This document shows, one piece after another, positions 35,843-46,900 of a stretch of DNA of 64,000 nt; positions within the stretch are counted from its first letter, which is position 1; each line of letters starts with the position of its first letter. The translations under genes and the position numbers were made by a program. Where the stretch lies: assembly GCF_018320785.1 (NCBI RefSeq), contig NC_054866.1:40463000-40526999 (forward strand), written 5' to 3'. Origin of the DNA: Cheilinus undulatus. Taxonomy: Eukaryota; Chordata; Actinopteri; Labriformes; Labridae. Below the pieces are notes generated by a model that was not told the origin of the DNA, searched no databases, and worked only from the letters and a program-made list of their open reading frames with translations.

Positions 35843-36695
35843 GGTTGACTGTGGATCAATAGGTAGAGTCGGTCATCTCTCAACTGTAAGTTTGGAGGTT
35901 CGATCCCCAGCTCCTGCAGTCATATGTCAAGTGTCCTTAGGAAAGACACTTAACCATGAATCTCTCTCACTGCCTTGTCAGCCAGTGTGTATGGATGCAT
36001 ATAAATGGGATTAGTCATGAAGCTTAGCATAGATTCAAGCAGAAGGAAGGTTTTATTTCCATTCATCCTCTCATTCGTTCATGTGTCTCCCTTTCCCGCT
36101 CCGTTTCCTGCTCTGGTAACCTGCTAGTATGAACGTCTGCTTACTTATGTTTTAAAATCTGTTCTCTTTACTGTGCAGTCAGTTGTTTCAGTGTGACCGC
36201 TGCAGCCCTGCTCCACCCAAGCCACCTCCATTACAACCCATCAATGTCCAGCTTCAGCTCCTTCATGCCATCCTACATCCCTTCATCGCCACCCCCAGGC
36301 CATCTCATTGGTGTCCAGGTTCAGCACCTCAGAAGTCTCTTACTCGTCTTATCCTGCTCCTTTCATCACCACCATCTGAGTGTAGACTCCATAGGGGGGA
36401 TGTCCTATCCTGCTGTCAGCCTTACTACCCCTTCATGTTCATAAAGACATTACGATGGCATCCATCCACCATAGACATCACAATTTAAATCGTTTCCAAA
36501 CTTATAAAATAAATGATGGATAAACTTGTGTTACGTCTCTCCTGAATGAAATACTGATGGACTCTACATAGCAGCCTTCTGCATCAGTGTATCAATGTGA
36601 ATTACTGGCTATAAATGGGTGAAGATGACTTGTATCATAAAAAGCACTTTGAGTAGTCAAAAGCATTTTACAAGCTCTCAAGTCCATTTTAATGT
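35843..36695 (+). mobile_element. tRNA-like SINE, split by about 550 bp
   Basis: The left part (35845-36010) has an A-box-like TGGATCAATAGGTAGAG and a clear B box GGTTCGATCCC, then GTGTCCTTAGGAAAGACACT, as in tRNA-derived fish repeats. The matching right part (36590-36695) has GGGTGAAGATGACTTGTATC, AAAGCACTTTGAGTAGTC and TTTACAAGCTCTCAAGTCC, the usual 3' end. The intervening 36020-36580 is CT-rich and probably a later insertion. A copy in the opposite direction lies at 39276. Confidence 0.65.
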
Positions 36696-36699
36696 ACCA

Positions 36700-37661
36700 T
36701 GTCACTGTTTCTATGCTGTAGTTTTGAGTCTTGAAGTTCTATTCATTGTTATCTCTTAGTTTCAGCCCTTTTTAACCGTGTTTGGTTGTGTATTTGTTCA
36801 AAGTGCTATGTGCATTTTCTTTAGCATCGATCTAGGGTTGGCAGTTGTGTTACATATTACTGCCGGTCGGTTAAAACCTCATATCTCTATTTTTTCCTCA
36901 TTGAAGTTGTTTTTAAATTCATAAATCAGTTCTCTTGCGCACCTGTCACAACTGCCAATAGGTTTTTAACACATTTTAAAGCAATCAAATGTGTCAAAAA
37001 TAAGCCCACTATGGCTATTTAATGTTAAATTGTTTTGGGAGAAAAACTGTTTTTTTAAAATTCCTCTGAAAAATTGGGATTTTGGAGATAGATAGATAGT
37101 TCCAGTCTGATGTCATCAATATGTGCTGTTATAAAGTAAATAAGAGGTTAGATAAAATAAATGTAGACTTCTTTTTTTTAACAAAAAAAAGGCTGCTCTC
37201 TTTTAGTTGAATATGTTTGCTAATCCTGATCTTTAGGTTCACTCTATTATTGTTGATTTCTTTAATCTCATTTTTAATGTTTTTATCCTCAAACAAGTGT
37301 AACATGAAGATTCCCTTCCATCAGTAATGTGAAAAACTGACTAAGTTGAACTGATTTGGGAATAAACATGTTTTGTCAAAGCATGCACCTGTAATCTAAT
37401 TTTTCCCGTCTTGCCTGCAGTGAGAGATGACACCACACCCCTCAGACTCCCCTCATAAAGAGGCAAACACATGCAGATGGTTCAGGCAGACCACATGTGG
37501 AGATAACTTGTGTTAGATCCTCCACTGCTTCTTGTTTGTATCCTCTCTTTGACATTGCTATATTGCTTTTGCCTTGTGGTTTATATTGTAGCTGTTTGTT
37601 TCCATACCTCCAGCACTGTCTTGTTTATCTTTTTAAAGGCTGTTTTTGTGTGCATGTTATT
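36700..37661. other. Upstream region of the fifth OR
   Basis: AT-rich spacer. Acceptor-like TCTTGCCTGCAG ends at 37420 and would allow a 5' UTR exon, but other pyrimidine-rich AG sites lie nearer the start. No gene is seen. Confidence 0.35.
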
Positions 37662-38630
37662 ATGAAATACATTAATATTACAACTATAGAAAATTTTATC
37701 ATTGTTGGCTTCCCTGGACTTCAGCCTGAGTATTATGGAGCAGTGTCTTTCCTCCTCCTCCTCCTCTTCTTATCTATTGTGCTTGGAAACGGTTTTATTT
37801 TAGCTGTGATCCTGCATGAGAGGACTCTACACAAACCAACATACCTGATTTTTTCCCATCTTGCACTGACAGATATTGTTTTTGGTACAGTTACTCTTCC
37901 AAAAATTGTAGCTAGATATTGGTGGAATGACATGATATCTTCATTTGGGGTCTGCTTTGCACAGATGTATTTTGTCCATTCTCTTGGAGCCATTCACTCT
38001 CTGATTTTAATGATCATGGCTTTGGATCGTTTTTTTGCCATATGGCTTCCATTTCGATATCCTGTTGTGATTACAAACAAATCAGCGTCTGTTGCTTGTA
38101 GCCTGTGTTGGATTCTTACGTTCATACGTATGATGGGGATTGTACTGCATGCTCTGACTTTGCCCTACTGCCACAAAAACATCATCTCACACTGCTATTG
38201 TGACCATTTATCAATCACTCAGCTGGGATGTGGTGATGGGGTTGCATACGTAAAAGCTGTCGCTCTTGCTAATGCCATGGTCAGCCTCCTGGTCCCTTTA
38301 TCTTTCATCATCTTTTCTTACTTCTCTGTGATCATAGCTGTGCTCAAAATGTCTCAAACAGAGGGGCGGACCAAAGCGCTGTCCACCTGTGCTCCTCAGA
38401 TCTTTATCACCTGTCTGTATTATGTGCCCAGATGTTTCAATTATATTGCTCATAACTTGGGGTTTCGTTTCAGCAGTGATGCTCGAATTGCTATCACCAT
38501 GATGTACAGCCTCATCCCTGCTGTGGTTAACCCAATAATTTACTGTTTGAAGACTAAGGACATTAAAGAAGCACTGATCCATAGATTTAAGAGGAGGAAG
38601 GTGAACATTGCAGTTGACTCTAAAAGATAA
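37662..38630 (+). CDS. Odorant receptor, subfamily B member 3
   Basis: The product is a 322-residue odorant receptor with the NIT sequon (residue 5), FIIVGFPGLQPEYYG (12-26), LGN (41-43), LHKPTYLIFSHLALTD (56-71), MALDRFFAIWLPFRYP (119-134), HCYCDH (177-182), KALSTCAPQ (238-246) and PAVVNPIIYC in TM7 (286-295). The TM3 motif is unusual: IWLPFRY stands where relatives have ICxPLRY. The start is the ATG at 37662; the open frame reaches 55 codons further up, but without an ATG, and those residues do not fit an OR N-terminus. The gene is complete with one coding exon and ends the OR run; the next gene is the cadherin on the other strand. Confidence 0.95.
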   Translation: MKYINITTIENFIIVGFPGLQPEYYGAVSFLLLLLFLSIVLGNGFILAVILHERTLHKPTYLIFSHLALTDIVFGTVTLPKIVARYWWNDMISSFGVCFAQMYFVHSLGAIHSLILMIMALDRFFAIWLPFRYPVVITNKSASVACSLCWILTFIRMMGIVLHALTLPYCHKNIISHCYCDHLSITQLGCGDGVAYVKAVALANAMVSLLVPLSFIIFSYFSVIIAVLKMSQTEGRTKALSTCAPQIFITCLYYVPRCFNYIAHNLGFRFSSDARIAITMMYSLIPAVVNPIIYCLKTKDIKEALIHRFKRRKVNIAVDSKR

Positions 38631-39275
38631 AGTACAGTTTAACTTCATATAAGCTGTAAGAAATAATAATGCAAGTGTTTGTTATAACTATGAAGGTGCC
38701 ATGCTAGAGGTTAGTGATACACTTGCTTCATTTTAGCAGAAGTAAATTACCAGAGTTTTACATTTCATATATCTTTTAACGGGGGGTAGGTTCAGCAGGG
38801 TTACTGCTGGAGCTCTGATTTTATTTTCCTCATTATTAATATTCTCTTTTATTTTTCTCAACTTTTGGTGTCTGGAAGTAATAAAAGCAAACTTTGTGCC
38901 TTACATTTATTAAGAAAGAGATATCCTAATGCTTGCAGTCAGCATGGACTGAAGTCATTTGTGCTTAAGGCTAATGCTGTTCTTCTAATGGGCAAATACA
39001 CTGAGACTGTTATGTATCATAAAGATATCTGCAAGTCTGAAAGAGTTCAAGTGTTGCAAACTGAAATCCCAGAGGAATCTGGACTGCATGAAATAACCAT
39101 AAATGACTAAAATGTTTTTTTTTTTTCAAAATATGTGAAAAAATGATTCCCAGAGATATATATCTATTTAGTGAAATGTTTTATCTTATGTTAAGTTCAT
39201 AAAAAATTTTATGTGTTCTCCACTCAGGGGCAGCTTTAGTGATTTGGAGGCTCCAAGCAAGGACAAATATGATCA

Positions 39276-39855
39276 AATGGTAAATGGACTTGAACTTGGA
39301 TAGCACTTTCCAAGTCATCTGACAAGGAAAGCTTGTCAGATGACTCAGGAGACCTACATCCGTTAAGCCACATCCATTTCCTGAGAGGAGTGTGATCAGG
39401 GGTGGAGTCAGACAGTTCATTAACATTTAAAGCCACAGACACAGAAACAACTCGTTTTGAGCAGGGCTGAAACAGAGAGGTTTTTAGACATGCAAAAATC
39501 CAATACTGGAGGGTTTTTTTCAGTAACAGACTTCACAGGCACCTCTGAGACAAATATAAACTTGCCTTAAAAGGGTAAAATATGTCCCCCTTTAACACCA
39601 GAGGTCACGACTACCCAATCACACACTTTCACTTCACATTCACCCACTGATGGCAGAGGTTGCTATGGAGAATTGGCCATCAGTATGAGTTAATCACATT
39701 CATACACATTTATATGCTACCGATGCAGCAGTGGGAGCAACTCGGGGTTACATTTCTCACCCAAGGACTGATCAACATGTGACTGGGGGTCGAACACACA
39801 ACCTTCTGATTGTGGGACGACCAAAACTTTCTCTCCATTTAGCTACAAACCATCA
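39276..39855 (-). mobile_element. tRNA-like SINE, minus strand, interrupted
   Basis: AATGGTAAATGGACTTGAAC with GGATAGCACTTTCCAAGTC (39278-39316) and, further on, TTCACATTCACCCACTGATG, GGCAGAGGTTGCTATGGAG and GGTCGAACACACAACCTTCT (39625-39805) are the reverse complement of the tRNA-like family at 35843. Between them, about 39325-39596, lies an inserted segment with TTCGTTTTGAGCAGGGCTG- and AAAATATGTCCCCCTTTAA-type words, itself repeat-like. Confidence 0.6.
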
Positions 39856-39859
39856 TAGT

Positions 39860-40820
39860 GAGATAACAGAAATTTAAAAGTGTGTCTTTTCAAGTAACAA
39901 TCCAAAAAAATTAAAGGCATCTAAATACTTAAATTCTCAACCAAACGTCACCAAACTAGAAGAAGCACCATAACTCAAACCTACCACATCTGAATATTTA
40001 AACATATCTTGTTAGAAAGGTGGATTTCTTTTGTGACTAAGTTTTTATTGTTTTTCAACATATACCATACACCCCATATTCACAATTATATACATTTCTT
40101 ACATTAATACAATAAGGGATCAATTCCATAGCAATACTTAGATTTGTGCACAATGAAAACAAAAAAAAACAAAAAAACAAAAAAAAAACAAACAAGGCGT
40201 TCACACTCAACTTTGTGTTTTAAACACATTATCATCATATTAAAATATTAAATTTCATGTCCAATTATAAGCCATTTGTACATTTCATAGTCATTTAAGA
40301 AGCACAATTCATTCCAATACCTATAAAAAGTGACAAAAGTAGGTTGGGTGGAATTTATAACAAATAAAATTCATTATCACTGCTGGTGCAATATATGCAC
40401 AAATCATACATTTTTATTAACTGCTTAGCATTTAACCACACTGTAATTCACCAACTCATTGTTTCATCATGTTAAAAGATCCATATAACTATAATTTGCT
40501 TGATAGAAACCAAAGACATATGGGTGCTCTTGTAAAAAGATCATCACAACAAGCAAGGCCGAATGTATAATGGCATGAAAACACAAGAAATAACAGGATT
40601 GACTGTAACAAAAAATGGCAAACTGTACTTAACTAAACCAGACTGTTGGTGGAAAGGGACCTAACACAGGTATCATCCGAAACTGATTGTTTTTAGACAG
40701 AGTTGCCGCTGTTTTTCAGAGCTTTTTACATTTTTTTTCCCCCAGGATTTGTCACTACTTTGTTACCCGACACAACAGATAGATTGTCTTGTACATCCAT
40801 TGCATGGATATATTTCACAT
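39860..40820. other. Intergenic, no gene recognised
   Basis: AT-rich spacer with a CAAAAAA simple stretch at about 40157-40195. Confidence 0.4.
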
Positions 40821-40824
40821 TTAT

Positions 40825-41930
40825 TTGGGGAACCTTCCATACAAAGTGTTTTGGAAGGACAGGATTTTTCCAAAAATTCTTGGAAGGTGATTGGATAAAT
40901 GTTCCGTCTGTCACATTCATTACAGGCCAAACAGAGCAACAAGACAAAATGAGGTAGTAGGCACGTGCAGCTCTGGTTGTAACCTGAGCTCTGCAGGCTA
41001 GCACTGCCACAGTGTGTGAACAGCCGTGCTGTCCAAGCTTTCCATGTGGATCTTTGCTGTTGCTTTGATTTAAAAAATGTGGTCCAGGTCTGATTAAACT
41101 ACCTCTGTGCTGCAGCTACAGTGCTTAACAAATTTATTAGACCACCTGTCATATTTGTCTCAAAGATCTTCCAGCATCATGAGGTGCTTTAATGCGGACT
41201 CTTTCATTTTCAGTGAGCTCTCCACGTTTTACCATTATGAAGAGGAATGAGGGATTTCAAACTGAATTCACCCAAACTTGAGCCGGCTCACTGGGCTTCT
41301 CTGAGAAGTCAGAAATGAATCAAGCATAACATTCAACCACTAAAACTCATTTTTCTGTTCAGGAATGCAAGTAAATAGCTATAATTTGACATATTAATCA
41401 AGAAATAATAATGTGCTTTACTATTTCTAAGTTTTTTTGCAAATCAGTCAATTTGAAAATTCATGGGTAACAATAATAATTATATTTTAGCATTAAAAAT
41501 ATCATTTGGGTTAAAGAGCTTCTACATATTAGTGTATTAACCATTGCAGAAACCTAAACTCATGTCAAAGCAGGTCGAGAGAAGAGCTAAAACATCTTTT
41601 CTGTCATGGAAAGCTTTCAGTACAGTTTTCTGCTCTTGCATACAGAAACGTGGTCCAGTTCTGATAAAACTGACACTATACTAGAGCTACATCCAAGCTA
41701 ATCACCACACTAGTGGCAGGCATTGCTATCGGCAGCTTCGGTACTACTGAACCCTGCATGTAACTACTGCCTCTTATCCTCAACTGACGCTGATTGGTCC
41801 AAACCATTTTCAGTTTGGCACAAATGTTTCAGACTTGAGCCTTGCAAGAGGGATTTGTCTGATTACAGACATGGAGTTTAGCAAGTCCATCTGCTTTGCA
41901 AGGTTAACCACTTTCAGGGCTCAAAAGTAG
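40825..41930 (+). mobile_element. Unclassified long repeat, copy 2
   Basis: AACCTTCCATACAAAGTGTT, AGGTGATTGGATAAATGTTC, GTCTGTCACATTCATTACAG and, at the far end, GAGCCTTGCAAGAGGGATTT and CCATCTGCTTTGCAAGGTTA match copy 1 at 28668-30050 in order and direction. A Tc1-like remnant (41117-41515) sits inside. No coding frame remains and the family is not known to me. Confidence 0.6.
41117..41515 (-). mobile_element. Tc1-like transposon end fragment
   Basis: ACAGTGCTTAACAAATTTAT with TAGACCACCTGTCATATTTG is the terminal repeat of a fish Tc1-like family. It is followed by TCATTTTCAGTGAGCTCTCC and TTTACCATTATGAAGAG, the adjoining transposase end. The other terminus is missing. The strand is a best guess. 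Confidence 0.55.
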
Positions 41931-42514
41931 ATTAGGATGTTTGTTTTTCTAACATGAGTGATTGACACTGTCATAAACAGTATGCAACTGTGACATTCTG
42001 AGATCTTATATCTCTGCAGAAATCACTTCCTGCCCCCCATCTGGAGGTCTTTGCTGTGGTGTGATATCACCTGCAAACAACCTATTATCATAAGGACTCA
42101 TTGTGATGTCAAAAGGAATGCAGATTTTGAAAAAATATCGGATTTGTGTTCATAGACATTGGAAGATAGCTAACAAAAGACTGGGTTGGCTTATTTTTGC
42201 CTTTTGTGTGTCAGTAGATTTGTTTCAATCTAATAATCAGCATTACAATATCCTGGATTTTTTGCAATGTATACTATGTGACTTCTCGACTACAGAGCTG
42301 CATTTTAACCCAATGGTAAGCTCTCCATTCCTCTGGATGTAACCTTAAATATGACCACTAGATGGGGATAAATAATGGGATCATTCTGTTGTTTCCTTGT
42401 TTACACACAAGTAAGGAGACAACAGATTTTCACTCTGCAAAAAAAAAAAGCAAGCAACAGACAGCATGAACATATTCCCACCTTAGTTATCAGTTTCAAC
42501 ATGATGATCAATAA
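41931..42514. other. 3' flank of the cadherin gene
   Basis: Contains the 3' UTR of the cadherin transcript on the minus strand. I find no clear AATAAA signal close to the stop, so the transcript end is unknown. Confidence 0.4.
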
Positions 42515-43911
42515 TCAGATAATTTCCTCAATGTCACCTTGCATATCATAGCTGTGACTGGGCTCAGTAGGCAGGCATGCTATATCCTCAAATACTGGAG
42601 CATAGCTGCTGAAAGGTAGGTGCATGTTTAAAATACTGTCCCATTGTTCCAACATAGAGCAGGAACCCCTCTCAGTGTTAGCAGCAAAGGGAGAGTCAAG
42701 TTTTGATGTTACATTTAGTGTGAAGATGTGTTGTTTCCTGAAGCTGTGCACTGTCAGAGATGGCTGATCATGTGAGAATTTCCTGTCACTGATGACAGAA
42801 AACTGTCCACAGTCAAGCTCTGCACCGGTGAATGAGCTGTCTGTGTCACTTTCAGATGAAACCTCCATCAGCGTGCTGGATCTCAGAGATGCTTCGCGTG
42901 TAGTTCTCTCCTCTAGGGGATTATTTAGTTTACTGATCTCGTCAAAAGTCAGACATTGTACAGGAGCGATGAACTCTGGTTGTGGAAAATTCTTTATATT
43001 ACAAGTTGAGAAATCCTGGAAATTCTCTGCATCCATCTTCATCAACATCTGCTTGTTTAGGGAAGCCATGTTTTGATGTTTTGTAGCACTGTTACTCCTC
43101 TCTTCCCTGCAACATTCATTCTTAAATCCTGTTAAAAGCATCCTCAGATCTCCCCAACGTTTAGGCTCAGCTTTCACACTCTTTGTAAAGTTTGAATGCT
43201 TGTGAAAGCTGAGTGTCAGTGAGGCACTTTCTGAATGGCTTGCACTGGAGATGCTGCCAATCTCATAATACTCTGGCTCGCTGTGTGGCTGAGGCTGAAT
43301 ACTTGACAGGCTGGCCTCAGAGTAAAACTCCTCCCTTAAATTCTGTTGGTCTGCATTCACTGGGTTGTGGTTTTTCTCTTGTCCTGTGGACGCTGCACCT
43401 GTAAGGTTTCTGTTATCATCAAAACAGAAGGCCATGTTGTCTGTCCCTTGCTTGGTGTTCTGCTGCGTACTCACACTCTCACACTTTGCAGTTTGCTGCC
43501 TTGCTTTGAACAGAAAAGCAAGCATCCCTATAATCACCAGGATAGATATAAGAGGGAGAACCACAGCTATGAGCCACAGAGGCCCGCTGCCCTGAGCCTC
43601 TGAGCACCTATCACGGCTCTCTCTTGTAGAGACGCAGACATCACAGGTGTGGTCAGAGACGTTGTGAAAACAGATGCAGGAGATGTTCTGCACAGCTGCT
43701 CTACACCTCCACCTGTGCTGACAGTCTGCAGAGTGACAACCACCTCTGGCTGATTCATCACCAGAGCAGGATGACACGAGGCAGACACCAGGAGAGCTGC
43801 AGCTGGACTGGAGGAGAGACGGGCTCGGCCAGATGTCTGCTATCACGTCACGTCCACTGACAGGCAGGGAGTGACCGCTCACGTTGAAAGACTGCACACA
43901 GCCAATGAAGC
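42515..43911 (-). CDS. Cadherin gene exon 16: Cys-rich stretch, TM and tail
   Basis: It opens with GFIGCVQSFNVSG, which closes laminin G 2. A stretch with eleven cysteines in about 66 residues follows, then a transmembrane helix (LWLIAVVLPLISILVIIGML) and basic KARQQ. The 330-residue tail contains EYYEIGSISSASHSES and a serine-rich acidic patch (SSESDTDSSFTGAELD), and ends DMQGDIEEII. Stop TGA at 42517-42515. The long last exon is intact. Confidence 0.95.
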
Positions 43912-46900
43912 CTGTCAGTGAAAAATTAAGAAAGTTTGGATCAAAAGTTCATTAAACATATCATTAATGTTCACATTCTATTTACAAACCCAGCAAAAAA
44001 TCCTCTTGAACCGCCTTTGATTTTTACATATCAGGGTGATCTGATTGAGTCTCTGTCTTCTTATAAACACTTTGGATTCTAAACTGATAATTTTCTTTCT
44101 TTTAAACTCAAAATGGAGCAGCTTGTAGAGAGGTTGAGGTTGTGGGTGGGTTTTTATTTCAGAAGTAAGTCTTTTTTTCTTTTTCTGCACAGAAAAGTCT
44201 TGTTTCTGCCACTTTTATGCTTCTGATTGATGAGGTGATGTTCGATAGGCTATATACATGCATCCTCTCAAATTCTTAAATTTCTGGATACTGTTTACAA
44301 TGGGGCAGTAAGGGCCATGGGCGGGGGTTGAGGCTTTGTCTGCTCTGAGGCTGTTAAAATAAGGTTTGCAACATTTTATTAAATGCTAAATTACGTTTTA
44401 ACCATAAATCGTAGCCTCTTATTTTTTCTTCTTCTTTAAGCTAGCACTTGTGCAGTTCCAATGACGCTATCCAGGTCTTCAAATCCTTTAAAGAAGCTTT
44501 TCTAGCCTGGAACTTGATTGATTTTCGGAGGTATTTAAAGATTCAATCCACACCAGTAAATCTAATATCAAACGTCTGTTTATCCCTTTTTAAACAAAAT
44601 TTGATCATTTTTGCTGCTAGCTTTGAATGCTAACTGCCATGTTTTATCTCACACTGCTTTTTGACAGGCTGACAACCAATGGCATTGTCAAACTGTGCAC
44701 CTGTAACTGCACAGATCATGCAGGAGACAGCCTGAATAGCTCATAATAGAGAGAGACAGAAAGCCTGTGATGTAGCCCTCAGTGTTCCTGCAGACAGCAA
44801 CTACTTTGAGAAATGGCCCAAGGGATTGAAGAACAAGTTTTGCATCCCATGACTTTTTTTTTTTTTTAAATTCAAGTGACACTACTGCAGCATACATATT
44901 CATAAAGCCCAGGTTGTCCTGGAAAAAATGGATGTTTACATCTTGACTGTGCACCACAGGGTGGATGTTTTACAAGCATTTAAAGACAAAAAGTCCAGGA
45001 GAGACAAAATGTTTTGAAAACACGTTAGGGCTTGAAAGGTTTACCAAAACTCTTTTGGTATAAAAAAAAAAAAAAAGGTTTAGATCTAAATTTGATTCCA
45101 TTAAAGGAACATTTGTCTTGTTTTCATTCCAAATATCAATTTCACTACTTGTCAAAGATCACAGTTTATTTACCTGACAGATGGAAAGTTGAGTCCTCTG
45201 TCACAGCTGCACCAAGAACAATCTTTTCCACAGTAACAGGAGTGAGAACCATTCTTTGATCAGTGACGTTCAGGACAGGAAGACCATCTAAGTGCAGGAA
45301 AATGTTTTGTCCTTTGCTGAACAAGGAGAGCACATGCCAGACCCCATCAGCCACGGGAGAGTCTACTGTGAACTCTGGCAGGCGTCCTGACAGTGTGTCT
45401 TTGGAAAAACAAACAAGCTTCCTGTCCTTTATCTAAGATTTAATGAGAAAAGACAGCTGTTTAATTTTCTACATATGAATACATTAAAAGTAAATACGTT
45501 GTAAAAACACATTTTCATAACTACCATTAGCATGGTCTGTCCTGTTTGATGAACAATGAACATCAGCACTCCATCGTCTTGGGTCTTGAACTTAATGCTG
45601 AGTGTGTTTTGGTTCCTTGTGTTTCCTTCTTTCTCATCATTCAGTAAACTTTTTAGCAGGAAGTCTCTCTTGAATCTCTCTTTGAGCACATACTGAATAT
45701 AGTCCATCCCACTGAATCGCAGTACAAGCTCTTCTGATATTTCTTTTCATGAAAGAATGATAAGAGAAAAGATTGTTTAATTGGTGACAAAATAAGTTAG
45801 GAGAAACCATTCTTTATATGCATAAACTGCATTTACCTTTGGTACAATTGTTTCCAGTAAAAGGGCTTTTGCATTCACAGTGATAATCAGACCAAAGGTC
45901 ATGGCAGACGCCACCATTTTTACATGGGCTAGTCTGACATGGAGACGGTGTTGACCGAGGACACCTTTAGAAAAAAAATTGTTAGAATCAAAAATCATTA
46001 GAAACAGTCACATAATGATTTATTTATGCAACAGTTACAGTTAGTTCTGAACAAGCTGATTGGACAAGAGGCATCCTATAAGTGACGATATGAGAGCAAA
46101 ACATCATTGGGACTTTTCACAAGATATGCATATCACTCTGCTTTAGCCAGACATTCTGGATAATTTTAATTTACATTCACAGCTTATAGTGTTACATTGT
46201 AATATTGAGCTGTCAAACACCACTTAGCACTCTCCAGAGCAACCACACCCCCATCTGGATGAAAACCAGCCCAAAGAATGTACTGGCTGAGGACTGGTTG
46301 ACTGGACTGTGGTTCAATGCTACTGAGTGGATGGAAGAGCTCCCTGGCTTTGGGCTGGAACTAGAGAGGGGTAAAGTGGTACCAGAGTGCTGGTGAAATG
46401 TGAATAAAAGCAGAATGCAATAAATTTTAAATCACATAAATGTATTTTTTATTCAAAGCAGAACATAAACAACATGTCACATGTTAATACTGAGACATTT
46501 CACAGTTTCAGGAAAAATATAAGCTCATGTTGAATTTGATGGCAGCAACACATCTCAAAAAAAGAAGGGACAGGGCAAAAAAGGCTGAAAAAGTAAGTGG
46601 TGCAAATGAAAACAGCTGCAGCAATTTGCAGCTAATTACTGGCAACAGGTCAGTAACATGATTGGGTATAAAGGGAGCATTTTAGAGAGGCAATGGCTGA
46701 ATCTCAATCTCCTTCCTAAACCCTGAGCCCTTTTTGTCTTAACTGACTGCACCTGGAAAGTGATTGAGTGCATGAGGCTGCAAGGTGCTTGAAGTGGTAG
46801 AAACACGAATGGGACAGCCCTTTGTTTTTTGTTGACAGTCGGCATTTTGCAGAGTAAACAAAACAAAACAAAACAAAACATAAAAGCAAGTGTGTCTCTC

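Noticed and set aside
35845-35915. Possible tRNA gene because of A- and B-box words
   Set aside because: No cloverleaf can be drawn with a proper anticodon arm and acceptor stem; the boxes belong to a SINE head.
36183-36488. Proline- and histidine-rich frame of about 100 codons
   Set aside because: It lies in a CT-rich, internally repetitive stretch that splits a SINE; an overlapping second frame looks equally protein-like, and there is no homology that I recognise.
37497-37661. A 55-codon N-terminal extension of the fifth odorant receptor
   Set aside because: It lacks an ATG, is rich in Cys and Leu without a signal or OR-like motif, and the receptor N-terminus fits its neighbours when started at 37662.
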